From assembly GCA_002471345.1 (NCBI GenBank), contig DKPS01000186.1, forward strand, positions 1-9,288: 9,288 nt of DNA, written 5' to 3'. Made by a program: the position numbers and the translations under genes. Of this stretch, positions 1 through 7,582 are shown in pieces. The notes under the pieces were generated by a model, which was not told the DNA's origin, did not search any database, and was given only the letters and a program-made list of their open reading frames with translations. Origin of the DNA: Saprospiraceae bacterium UBA7328 (GTDB lineage Bacteria > Bacteroidota > Bacteroidia > Chitinophagales > Saprospiraceae). Numbering within the stretch: the first letter of the stretch is position 1; each line of letters begins with the position of its first letter.

Positions 1-633
1 AAACTTTTGATCAAAGGAACTGTCTATTATTTCAACTAAGTCAGATTTCCCTTGAAACTTTACCTGATCAACAGATTCTATCTTCTTGACTTCATCAATA
101 ATTTGAACATCTTCTGGTGTTACAACCTGACATCCATCATTACCATAAGCCTTATAACCATTGTATTCTTTTGGGTTATGAGAAGCAGTTAACATCACAC
201 CACTTTTACAACCCAATTCTCTAATTGCATAAGAAAGCTGTGGAGTAGGCCGCATTTCAGAAAAGAAATAGACCTTTATACCATTGGCTGTAAAAACATC
301 TCGAGTGACATGTGATAATTCGTCAGAATTATTTCTGCTATCATGAGCAATAGCCACACTTATTTTTTCCTCACCATACTTATTCTTAAGATGGTTACAT
401 AGTCCTTGAGTTGCCATTCCGATGGTATACTTGTTAACTCTATTTGTTCCAGGTCCCATTATTCCCCGAAGACCTCCTGTGCCAAATTCAAGATCCTTAT
501 AAAAAGCATCACTCAGGGCATCATATTCTTTGTTATTAATAAGGTTCTCAATTTCATTTTTGGTGTCCTGGTCATAATTTCCATTTAACCAAATTTGGGC
601 TTTTGCAAGAATAGCTTCGTCTATCATTAACAT
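1..633 (-). CDS. Phospho-sugar mutase (phosphoglucomutase/phosphomannomutase), N-terminal part, cut by window edge
   Basis: Alpha-D-phosphohexomutase family enzyme that moves a phosphate between C1 and C6 of glucose or mannose phosphates in the cytoplasm, supplying sugar nucleotide and envelope polysaccharide synthesis. I translated the minus strand from the ATG at 631-633: 211 codons stay open to base 1 and run off the window. Visible signatures are the EFGTGGLRG block near residues 49-57, the AHDSR block near 97-100, and the catalytic TASHNP loop near 149-154, whose serine (about S151) carries the phosphate in this family. NGYKAYG follows, as usual in the long (about 570 residue) bacterial phosphoglucomutase/phosphomannomutase type. 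The metal-binding and sugar-binding C-terminal domains would lie outside the window. A second in-frame ATG at 625-627, two codons downstream, is an equally good start. Substrate preference cannot be decided from this part. Confidence 0.93.
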   Translation of the reverse strand, partial: MLMIDEAILAKAQIWLNGNYDQDTKNEIENLINNKEYDALSDAFYKDLEFGTGGLRGIMGPGTNRVNKYTIGMATQGLCNHLKNKYGEEKISVAIAHDSRNNSDELSHVTRDVFTANGIKVYFFSEMRPTPQLSYAIRELGCKSGVMLTASHNPKEYNGYKAYGNDGCQVVTPEDVQIIDEVKKIESVDQVKFQGKSDLVEIIDSSFDQKF

Positions 634-672
634 ATAAAACAGGCTTTTTTGTGAATGAAACTAAAGTGTGCA

Positions 673-680
673 CAAATTTA
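673..680 (-). promoter_or_regulatory. Possible Bacteroidota -7 promoter box for the phospho-sugar mutase
   Basis: On the minus strand these bases read TAAATTTG, matching the TAnnTTTG -7 element of the Bacteroidota primary sigma factor. It lies about 40 bases upstream of the mutase start, leaving room for a leader of roughly 30 bases. No clear TTTG -33 element is seen at the expected distance. In AT-rich DNA such an 8-mer also occurs by chance. Confidence 0.35.
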
Positions 681-791
681 CAAAATGAACTTCTTTAATA
701 TGTAATTCTTTATCTATCAGTATATTATTCTTTACAAATTGAAATTATTGCTATTTTCAAACCATTGTTTCACCTTAAAACAGATTATACT

Positions 792-1199
792 ATGGCGTAT
801 TTAGAACCAATTATCGGTGCTGTTGCTGCTTTTATGTTGGGATTTGGCTGGTACACTTTTGCTTTTGGCAAAATGTGGCAGGCAGAGAAACTGGTCTTTC
901 TGATGAAGATGCACAGAAGGATATGGCCCGTACTCATGGACTAGCCCTTTTTAATGATGATCTTACTTAGTTTTGGAGTAAACTATATGATTAATTTTCA
1001 TCCACCTGAAGCCCAGACATTTACACATGGCGGCTTTCATGGAGCACAGTTAGCAGCAATGTTTGCTCTACCTGCAACGGCTATTAATTATCTCTATCAA
1101 AGAAAATCTTTGAAACTATTTTTAATAGATGCTGGATACATCTTAGCATTTATGGCTTTATCTGGAGCAATTATGGCTGCACTTAAACTAGGAGCCTAA
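792..1199 (+). pseudogene. DUF1761-type small integral membrane protein, disrupted by two frameshifts
   Basis: Function unknown; DUF1761 proteins are about 130-residue inner membrane proteins with four predicted helices. The ATG at 792-794 opens MAYLEPIIGAVAAFMLGFGW, a first membrane helix followed by the FGKMWQA turn. At about 885-890 (GAGAAAC) the frame is lost: in the original frame it ends at TAG 942-944. Bases 887-952, read in another phase, give the family-like ETGLSDEDAQKDMARTHGLA. At a T-run at 948-952 the sense returns to the original phase (MMILLSFGVNYMI, then the HGGFHGAQL region and two further helices) and ends at TAA 1197-1199. The total span is 136 codons, the normal family length. 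The two indels compensate each other, so this may be a recent pseudogene or two base-calling errors. I infer the family from the helix pattern and the EDA..MA motif; no search was possible. Confidence 0.72.
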
Positions 1200-1208
1200 T
1201 AAAGAAAT

Positions 1209-1257
1209 TTTAGAAATACTTTCTAAAGAGGTATCATTGGAAACCGTGATACCTCTT
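1209..1257. terminator. Two adjacent hairpins, probable bidirectional terminator between convergent genes
   Basis: The first hairpin has a perfect 8-bp stem, TTTAGAAA (1209-1216) and TTTCTAAA (1220-1227), with a 3-base loop. The second has a perfect 11-bp stem, AAGAGGTATCA (1226-1236) and TGATACCTCTT (1247-1257), with a 10-base loop. They share two bases, so they cannot both form completely. T-rich sequence follows on the plus strand (from 1258) and on the minus strand (below 1209). The location, ten bases after the membrane-protein stop and ten bases beyond the stop of the convergent amidohydrolase, fits a terminator serving both strands. Confidence 0.75.
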
Positions 1258-1266
1258 CTATTTTCT

Positions 1267-2964
1267 TTATTTCTTGTCCAAGTCTTTCCATCCAGTCCAA
1301 CCAGGTCCTCTTACTACTTTACCAGGAGTAGCTCCTGTATGTTCTCCATCTTTAAGTACCTGTTCTCCATTTACAACTACATGACTCATTCCTATCGAAA
1401 ATTGATGAGGATCATCAAAAGTAGCTTTGTCTGCTATAGTCTCAGGGTCAAAAACAACTACATCAGCATAATAACCTTCTTTAAGAACTCCTCTTTTTCT
1501 GATTTTTAAATTTGAGGCTGGAAGAGATGTTAGCTTATAGATTGCCTCTTGCATGGATATGACTTTTTCATCTCTTACATATTTCCCTAACAATCTAGCA
1601 AAATTACCATATGATCTTGGATGGGTACTAGAGTTAGTAAAGGGTGGTTCTGGCGCCATAGAAGCAGCATCAGAGCCAAAACTCATATATGGTATTTTAA
1701 TTTGTTTTTTCACATTCTCCTCTGACATTAGAAAATATACTGTTCCTACACGACTACTATCTTCAATAACCAAATCCATTGCCACATCTTCAGGATCTTG
1801 CCCTCTCATCTCCGCAACCTCGGCTAATGTTTTTCCAGTAAGATGCCTCAGATTATCATTCCTAAAGCCAACGAGTTTTAGTTTAGAAGCATCACCCGCA
1901 GCGAAATAGAGGTTTTCCCAATTATCTCCCTTATCCTTCATTTCCTTCTTCACTTTCTTTCTAATTGCTGGGTCCTTAAGTCTATTAGCCCACTCTATAT
2001 AACCACCTTCTTGAACCCAAGGAGGCATAGAGGCATCAAGGCCAGTTGCCCCAGCAGTATAATTGTACATATCAGTGGTAATCTTTAATCCTGCGGCTCT
2101 AGCAGAATCAATTTTCGCTACGGCCTTTTCCCATTTAGGCCAATTGGCTTTTCCCCCTGCTTTAAGATGATATATCTCTGCCGCGATATCTGCATCATGA
2201 GCTATTTTTAATAATTCATCTATGGCTTCCATCCAATAATCACCTTCGCTTCTCAGGTGAGATATGTACATGCCACCATATTCTGAGGCTACTTTACAAA
2301 GTTCAATTAGCTCATCAGTTTTAGCATAAAATGCTGGTGCATAAATCAATGAAGAACCGATTCCCATTGCTCCTTCTTCCATAGCCTGCCTTGCAAGAGC
2401 TTTCATTCTCATGAGCTCTTCTACTGTAGGGGCCCTATTTTCTTCTTCCAATTCATTCATTCTTAAAGTAGTAGCACCTACAAATGAAGCTACATTAGTG
2501 GACACTCCTTTCCTTTCGAGATACTCCAAGTATTCACCGAGAGTATTCCATTCAATATCATAGACGATGTCTTTTTGAAATGCTTTCTCATTAGCTTTCA
2601 TCTGTGCATTTAAGGGGCCCATAGACCATCCTTCACCCATTACTTCTAAGGTTACTCCTTGTTTGATATCTCCTAATGACCTTCCATCTTGTATTAGTGA
2701 TTCTGTTGACCAACTGAGCATATTTATAAAGCCCGGAGCAACAACCTTAGCTGATGCATTTATGACATTTTCTGACTTTGCATTATTTAGGTTTCCTATT
2801 TTGACAATTTGATTTCCATTAATACCTATATCCACCTGTTGTGGAGAATCACCACTGCCGTCATATACCATTCCGTTTTTTATAAGAATATCAAATTCTT
2901 CAGTAGGAGCGCAACTTACTAATATCAAAGTAGTGGCAAACAGGGCGTTGAATATGTTCTTCAT
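1267..2964 (-). CDS. Lipoprotein of the N-acyl-D-amino-acid deacylase / amidohydrolase superfamily, atypical metal site
   Basis: Amidohydrolase fold enzyme resembling D-aminoacylases, which hydrolyse N-acyl-D-amino acids. The 565-residue protein begins at the ATG 2962-2964 because only this start gives a clean signal peptide with lipobox LVSC (Cys18). It is therefore probably anchored in the envelope, and the cytoplasmic role of classical D-aminoacylases does not apply. The N-terminal beta-sandwich strand (FDILIKNGMVYDGSG) is near 24-38 and the TIM barrel starts at APGFI, near 76-80. Conserved family residues include His236 in ISHLRSEG, His266 in IYHLKAGG and Asp432 in FGSDA. The usual HxH after GFID is replaced by NMLSWST (81-87), and the metal-binding Cys position reads VMGEGWSMGP, with Glu111. 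The C-terminal KRGVLKEGYYADVVVFDP motif is typical of the superfamily. Substrate is therefore uncertain. The gene lies 60 bases after the lipoprotein gene upstream, probably in the same transcript. Confidence 0.88.
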   Translation of the reverse strand: MKNIFNALFATTLILVSCAPTEEFDILIKNGMVYDGSGDSPQQVDIGINGNQIVKIGNLNNAKSENVINASAKVVAPGFINMLSWSTESLIQDGRSLGDIKQGVTLEVMGEGWSMGPLNAQMKANEKAFQKDIVYDIEWNTLGEYLEYLERKGVSTNVASFVGATTLRMNELEEENRAPTVEELMRMKALARQAMEEGAMGIGSSLIYAPAFYAKTDELIELCKVASEYGGMYISHLRSEGDYWMEAIDELLKIAHDADIAAEIYHLKAGGKANWPKWEKAVAKIDSARAAGLKITTDMYNYTAGATGLDASMPPWVQEGGYIEWANRLKDPAIRKKVKKEMKDKGDNWENLYFAAGDASKLKLVGFRNDNLRHLTGKTLAEVAEMRGQDPEDVAMDLVIEDSSRVGTVYFLMSEENVKKQIKIPYMSFGSDAASMAPEPPFTNSSTHPRSYGNFARLLGKYVRDEKVISMQEAIYKLTSLPASNLKIRKRGVLKEGYYADVVVFDPETIADKATFDDPHQFSIGMSHVVVNGEQVLKDGEHTGATPGKVVRGPGWTGWKDLDKK

Positions 2965-3024
2965 TTTCAATGATTTATAATCTCCTTGAAAATAGTTAAA
3001 GCGTAGAAATAACAACAGGTTATT

Positions 3025-3735
3025 CTAGAATCTTTCTTCGATAATTTTAGGGGAAAACTCGAATAGACAGGATTCATTGTTGATTAATGCTCTGAATAGA
3101 ATAGGTTTGGTATAAAGTCTTCTGTCAATTATTAGATCAAAGTCTAACATTTCATATGGAGGTAAATCTTCCTCAGAAAGCACCCAATCTTCAATATACT
3201 TTTTTTCATCATCTACGGATAAAGAGGCCACATTAAAAGCTGCTCTATCTTCCGCAATGTATACGCCTGATTCTGCTGCATAAAACAATGCACTGGCACC
3301 TCCACCAGGGCTAGCAGCTATTGCTAAAACTTCTAATCCCGCAATAACTGCATTGGTTATAGTAGAAGTCTTTTTAGCTTTTCTAATATCATCTCGTTCT
3401 TTTTCTAATGCAGATAATAATTCATTTTTATTAATGACATTTCGCCAAATATTATCATCTTTTCCCTCGGCCCACCTTATGTCTTTTATTTCTATTAGCA
3501 AGGTGTCTCGATGATAACTTTCTAGTTCGGCATGAAATATTATGTATTTGAATGCATCTTCTACATATGCTAGTTTGAGTTTGTATGAGTCCGCATCACA
3601 CGTTAGGTATCTCAAGTTGTCGATTTCTTTAATTTCTTCAGATACTGGATCCATATAAACCCATTCTACTGTTTGTCTACTACAAGAAGAGCTAAGTAAT
3701 ATGATCAGAAATAAAAAATTGAAAACTCGAGTCAT
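3025..3735 (-). CDS. Hypothetical lipoprotein with an internal Gly/Ala-rich hydrophobic segment
   Basis: I do not recognise this 236-residue protein. It starts at the ATG 3733-3735 with a lipoprotein signal peptide (MTR, then a hydrophobic run) and lipobox LSSSC with Cys18, so it is probably an envelope lipoprotein. Residues about 22-90 look like a beta-rich domain. Residues 105-122 are strongly charged (EKERDDIRKAKK, coiled-coil-like). Residues 126-158 form an alanine- and glycine-rich hydrophobic stretch (AIAASPGGGASALFYAAESG), which could insert in or touch a membrane. The rest is acidic and ends with a beta-like tail. It lies 66 bases after the sulfatase stop and 60 bases before the deacylase-like gene on the same strand. 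A 6-bp hairpin (3008-3024) sits immediately after its stop. Context suggests an accessory envelope role, but nothing shows the function. Confidence 0.8.
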   Translation of the reverse strand: MTRVFNFLFLIILLSSSCSRQTVEWVYMDPVSEEIKEIDNLRYLTCDADSYKLKLAYVEDAFKYIIFHAELESYHRDTLLIEIKDIRWAEGKDDNIWRNVINKNELLSALEKERDDIRKAKKTSTITNAVIAGLEVLAIAASPGGGASALFYAAESGVYIAEDRAAFNVASLSVDDEKKYIEDWVLSEEDLPPYEMLDFDLIIDRRLYTKPILFRALINNESCLFEFSPKIIEERF

Positions 3736-3801
3736 GTTTCAAATCTATAGAGATATCTAAAAAATTGAAAGTCAATTTACTATACATTAACTGGTAGAGC
3801 G

Positions 3802-5328
3802 TCATTGATCTAGAAGTGCTAATTGCCATCGGGGATGAAATGAAGTGGAATGCTCAGATCTTATAATCTCCCACATTTGATCGACCATTTCTACATTGTC
3901 ATTTGCAATATTAGTCGTCTCCAAGGGATCAAGTTCTAGGTTGTACAACTCCAATTGATCATTTCCTTCTTTTACTCTAGGAATAAATGCTTTCCATTTC
4001 CCCTTTCTTACAGCAACTTGACCTTGACCTTCAGGAAATTCCCAATAGAGATGATCGTGAGCAACTTGATCCTTTTTTTGAAGAAGAGCAGATTTAAAGC
4101 TGACACCATCAATATCATTATTATTAAAATCTATTCCCGCTAAATCACAAAAAGTAGGGTAGATGTCTTGAGAAGATGCTATATGATCGCTTATCGAGCC
4201 AGCTTGGATCATACCAGGCCAAGAAGCTATTAATGGCACTCTTATACCTCCTTCTTTCACAAATCCTTTTGCATAACCTCTTTCTGATTTAAAAGGTCTA
4301 GCACTGTCAAAATAAGTGGCATCTACTCCTCCCGCATAAGTAGGGCCATTGTCAGATGAAAACATGATTAACGTATTTTCATACAATCCTTTTTCTTTTA
4401 GTTTTTGAATTAATTTTCCTATGTTTTCATCAAAATAGGAGATCATTGCCGCGTAGGTTGCATTTGGATATCTACAAGGGAAATATCCTTTATCTCCAAG
4501 ATAAGGCTCTTCATCTCCAAACTTCTGAACATAATGATCTATCCAGTTTTTAGGAGCTTGAAGTGGAACATGAGGAATAGGTGATTCCCAAAATATACTG
4601 AATGGATCTGCACCTATATTATCCACATAATTCAGAATGTCATTAAAAATGAAAGTAGGTGCATATCCGGGCATGTTATATTTATCATAACTATTTGGAT
4701 CATAAGGATCAGCACCATCGGCTAAAAGGGTACGAGGAATGAGAGTGTCATTTTTAAGAATATCCTTTTCTTCATTACGCCATAGGTGAAGGGGGGTCAA
4801 ATTGTGAGCTTGCCTTTGGCAGTTGTATCCATAGAAATAATCAAACCCCTGAGTTCTAGGGAGGCTTTCTGATCCTGGATAACCTAATCCCCATTTTCCG
4901 AATAAAGCAGTACTGTAGCCACCATCTTTTAATTTCTCTGCTATTGTTATAATACTATCAGCTAATGGATACTGACCTTCCAAACCTGGATTATGAGCCA
5001 TCGCTCTATGATTCCAAACATCTCCACGCGATCTCATTTCGTCATTTCCTCGAATATATGCATGGCCTGAATGTTGGCCTGTCATGAGTATACATCTTGA
5101 TGGTGCACATACAGGAGAACCAGAATAGTACTGTGTAAACCGCATCCCATTTTCCGCCAATTCATCAAGGTTTGGTGTTTCTATTTTTTCCTGGCCATAG
5201 CTGCCTAATTCTCCATAACCTAAGTCATCAGCAAAAATAAAAAGGATGTTAGGCTGAATTCCATTTTCCTTTTTGCAATTAATGCAAAAAAGAATAATCA
5301 TCAGTAAAAGAAGACCAATCTTACGCAT
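3802..5328 (-). CDS. Family S1 (formylglycine-dependent) sulfatase, probable lipoprotein
   Basis: Hydrolyses sulfate esters, most likely on sulfated glycans, in the periplasm or at the cell surface. The 508-residue protein starts at the ATG 5326-5328 with a hydrophobic signal peptide containing Cys15 and Cys18 followed by KKENG, suggesting lipid anchoring. Key S1 features in order are Asp34-Asp35 in FADDLGYGELGSYG (calcium site), the sulfatase signature CAPSRCILMTG with Cys74 (converted to formylglycine) and Arg78, Lys145 in GKWGLG, His253 in IPHVPLQAP, Asp326-Asn327 in SSDNGP, and Lys347 in RPFKSERGY. Length and order are normal for the family. The usual GKWHLG histidine is glycine here; a QRQAH motif near 171-175 might supply a substitute. 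Substrate and subfamily are not determinable without comparison. No SusC/SusD genes or sulfatase-maturase are visible nearby. The maturation enzyme (anSME type) must be encoded elsewhere. Confidence 0.95.
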   Translation of the reverse strand: MRKIGLLLLMIILFCINCKKENGIQPNILFIFADDLGYGELGSYGQEKIETPNLDELAENGMRFTQYYSGSPVCAPSRCILMTGQHSGHAYIRGNDEMRSRGDVWNHRAMAHNPGLEGQYPLADSIITIAEKLKDGGYSTALFGKWGLGYPGSESLPRTQGFDYFYGYNCQRQAHNLTPLHLWRNEEKDILKNDTLIPRTLLADGADPYDPNSYDKYNMPGYAPTFIFNDILNYVDNIGADPFSIFWESPIPHVPLQAPKNWIDHYVQKFGDEEPYLGDKGYFPCRYPNATYAAMISYFDENIGKLIQKLKEKGLYENTLIMFSSDNGPTYAGGVDATYFDSARPFKSERGYAKGFVKEGGIRVPLIASWPGMIQAGSISDHIASSQDIYPTFCDLAGIDFNNNDIDGVSFKSALLQKKDQVAHDHLYWEFPEGQGQVAVRKGKWKAFIPRVKEGNDQLELYNLELDPLETTNIANDNVEMVDQMWEIIRSEHSTSFHPRWQLALLDQ

Positions 5329-5608
5329 AGTAGAATTAAATATGAATTTGAAAATAAGACTATTTTCTTTACCATCTTGAATTATAAGAAATTAGCGTTT
5401 GTGATCAACTTGGAGATTAGTGGCCTGCACAAAATTTTGAAAAAGACTTGTCTTGAAAAATTGAAGAATAATTAAAAAACACAATTGGTGATTAGGATTT
5501 TAATTGAGGATCAACAATACGCACGAATTCTTTCACACCATAAATATTGGATGAAAGGTAAAAGGATTAGATAAAATCTAAAAGAAGTAAGAATCCCAAT
5601 CGAAATAT
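5329..5608. other. 280-base AT-rich intergenic region between the dehydrogenase and sulfatase genes
   Basis: No coding frame looks real here. Near the dehydrogenase end there is a small perfect hairpin, TTAGAT (5567-5572) and ATCTAA (5576-5581), with a 3-base loop; it is weak and followed by only a modest T-run on the minus strand. The sulfatase promoter would be expected in the left half, but no convincing TAnnTTTG box is visible between 5329 and 5400. Confidence 0.5.
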
Positions 5609-7156
5609 TTATACAACCTCTTCTTTCATCAGCTCTCCATTTACTAATCTCCAAATATTTAAAGGATTTGAATTGTGTAATGCAGAGGGTAAAAGTGATT
5701 CTGGAAAATCCTGAAAGCAAATAGGTCGCACAAAGCGTTTGATAGCGTTCGTCCCTACAGAAGTAGATTGAACTGCAGTTGTGGATGGATAAGGTCCTCC
5801 ATGAACCATTGAATGACAAACCTCTACACCGGTTGGGTAGCCATTTATAATAACCCTTCCAACCTTTTGTTCTAAAATATCAAAAAGTTCTTTGTAGTTA
5901 TCAAAATCCTCATTCATTCCATGAACTGTTGCTGTAAGATGACCTTTTAAGTTTTTTGCAGCTTCTAATATTTGTTCTTTTGACTTTGATGTAATTACTA
6001 CATTCGATGGTCCAAAATTTTCTTCATTCAATAGTTCAGATTTAGAATATTTCTCAAATGTAGTATTGAATATTTTGGCTGCAACTTGGCCAGAGATCCC
6101 AGCTTCTCGACCAGAAGCCATTTCTTCAACTCCATCAATTTTCAAAGTGTTTTCAATACCAATTTCATATGCATCTTTTATGCCTTTCGAAAGCATTGTT
6201 CCAGAGGGTTTATCCTTCAGACTCGTGGCTAAATAATCAAAATACTTATTTGCTTCTTTTGATTCTTCAATAAATGTCAAACCTGGATTGGTACAGAATT
6301 GCCCTACTCCGAGTGTAATAGAATTGGCCATTCCAATGGCAATCGTTTCCGTTTTTTCCCTCAGTGCTTTAGGCAAAATAAAAACTGGATTAGTACTTCC
6401 CATTTCAGCATATACAGGAATAGGTTCAGTTCGAGAATTCGCAATGTCAAATAACGCTTTGCCTCCTCCAAATGACCCAGTAAACCCTACAGCTTTAATA
6501 TCTGGATGCTTCACTAAAGTCTTACCCACGGTATTGTTATTCCCCTGAATTAATGAAAATGTACCTTCAGGCATCCCACATATACTTATGGCTTTATGAA
6601 TTGCACTGGCAACTAACTCTGATGTCCCAGGATGGGCTGGATGTGCCTTCACAACGACAGTGCATCCAGCTGCCAAAGCAGAGGCCGTATCACCACCAGC
6701 TACGGAAAAAGCCAATGGAAAATTACTAGCACCAAATACTGCTACAGGTCCTAATGGCTGTAGTATATGTCTGATATCTGACTTCGGAAAAGGACTTCTT
6801 TCAGGAATGGCAGTATCTATACGGGCATCAATCCAAGAACCTTCTCGTACAACAGAGGCAAATAATTTCAATTGATTTATCGTTCTTCCTCTTTCACCTT
6901 GTAGTCTAGCCATTGGAAGAGCTGTTTCTAGGCGACATCTTTCTAAAAGAGAATCGCCCAAATTCAATATTTCCTGTGCAACTTGGTCTAAAAAATTAGC
7001 GATGCTATCCTTATCCTTCTTTCTATAAATAGCCATTGCTTCTTTTGATTTCTGTACAGCAGAATGGATGACTGCTTCAGTGGCATTTGTGTATTCACCT
7101 TCCAATTGATTATTGCTGCTTGGATTTATAGCATAAAATTTATCATTTGTGCTCAT
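5609..7156 (-). CDS. 2,5-dioxovalerate (alpha-ketoglutarate semialdehyde) dehydrogenase, NADP-type aldehyde dehydrogenase
   Basis: Cytoplasmic aldehyde dehydrogenase likely oxidising 2-oxoglutarate semialdehyde to 2-oxoglutarate, the last step of oxidative uronate/aldarate, pentose and hydroxyproline breakdown. The 515-residue protein starts at the ATG 7154-7156. Catalytic and cofactor residues are all present: Asn145 in FGASNFPLAFS, Lys170 in VVVKAHPAHPG, the GFTGSFGGG nucleotide loop near 224-232, Glu251 in YAEMGSTNP, nucleophile Cys288 in GQFCTNPG, and Glu379 in NEENFGPS. The HPAHPG, AEMGSTNP and VCHSMVHGGPYPSTT blocks are typical of the 2,5-dioxovalerate dehydrogenase branch, which differs from ordinary aldehyde dehydrogenases. 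No pathway partner (dehydratase, DapA-like enzyme, epimerase, transporter) is in the window. The gap to the sulfatase downstream is 280 bases. Exact physiological pathway is unknown. Confidence 0.92.
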   Translation of the reverse strand: MSTNDKFYAINPSSNNQLEGEYTNATEAVIHSAVQKSKEAMAIYRKKDKDSIANFLDQVAQEILNLGDSLLERCRLETALPMARLQGERGRTINQLKLFASVVREGSWIDARIDTAIPERSPFPKSDIRHILQPLGPVAVFGASNFPLAFSVAGGDTASALAAGCTVVVKAHPAHPGTSELVASAIHKAISICGMPEGTFSLIQGNNNTVGKTLVKHPDIKAVGFTGSFGGGKALFDIANSRTEPIPVYAEMGSTNPVFILPKALREKTETIAIGMANSITLGVGQFCTNPGLTFIEESKEANKYFDYLATSLKDKPSGTMLSKGIKDAYEIGIENTLKIDGVEEMASGREAGISGQVAAKIFNTTFEKYSKSELLNEENFGPSNVVITSKSKEQILEAAKNLKGHLTATVHGMNEDFDNYKELFDILEQKVGRVIINGYPTGVEVCHSMVHGGPYPSTTAVQSTSVGTNAIKRFVRPICFQDFPESLLPSALHNSNPLNIWRLVNGELMKEEVV

Positions 7157-7582
7157 GTGTATTTTATATTCTTGGTACGTTTTTCAATTTAGAATAACTC
7201 TTGGGCAATGATCATTGCTTTTTATCATCTTTTAATGACTTGCCTCGCTAATATTTGGCAAATTAAGAGATTTATAAATTGGATTCATACATACACATGG
7301 ACATATAATAGAAGTTCCGAATTGATCTATGTTTTTCATTTAATAAGTCAATCAGAATGGTAAATTGTAGTTCTTCTTGAACCACTAATAATTGGGTCAT
7401 GCATTATTCATCTAAATTGTTTTGACAAGTTAAGGTTATTGGAAAAACGACAAAGAATTTAAAAACATAATCATAAATATGTCAGCTTCGTCCTAAAAAA
7501 TCACAATCCCTAAGTCTAAGTACATACTATTTCTAAAGTTCTATTTAAACGAAGGTTTAGAAATCATTTTATCCAAGGAGTT
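7157..7582. other. Long non-coding stretch upstream of the dehydrogenase gene
   Basis: About 430 AT-rich bases with stops in all frames. The only start-to-stop frame of note is a 51-codon plus-strand ORF at 7208-7363, rich in Trp, His and Ile, with no ribosome binding site; I regard it as chance. The dehydrogenase promoter must lie in the left part, yet no clear TAnnTTTG element is found on the minus strand. I see no hairpin, direct repeat or mobile-element end. Confidence 0.4.

Noticed and set aside
1237..1909. Plus-strand open frames antisense to the deacylase-like gene, and similar ones antisense to the sulfatase, dehydrogenase and CHU_C genes
   Set aside because: They lie wholly inside well-supported genes on the other strand, have unlikely amino acid compositions and no ribosome binding sites.
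2965..3015. N-terminal extension of the deacylase-like gene from a TTG codon at 3013-3015
   Set aside because: It would put 17 extra residues before a well-formed lipoprotein signal peptide. The ATG at 2964 gives the signal directly. An AAGGAG at about 2981-2986 is 17 or more bases from that ATG and does not decide the start.
3740..3747. TAGATTTG -7-like box upstream of the 236-residue lipoprotein
   Set aside because: It ends only about five bases before the ATG, which would make the transcript leaderless. In AT-rich DNA the match is probably chance, and co-transcription with the sulfatase is likelier.
5540..5612. Inverted repeat ATAAATATT (5540-5548) and AATATTTAT (5604-5612) around the dehydrogenase stop
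   Set aside because: The arms are purely A/T and 55 bases apart, so chance is the best explanation. There is no sign of a mobile-element end or target duplication.
5511..5819. Minus-strand 102-codon frame overlapping the end of the dehydrogenase gene
   Set aside because: It is out of phase with the dehydrogenase C-terminus, Cys- and Arg-rich without domain features, and covers residues conserved in the aldehyde dehydrogenase.
7208..7363. 51-codon plus-strand ORF upstream of the dehydrogenase
   Set aside because: It has no ribosome binding site or promoter, and its composition is that of translated AT-rich non-coding DNA.
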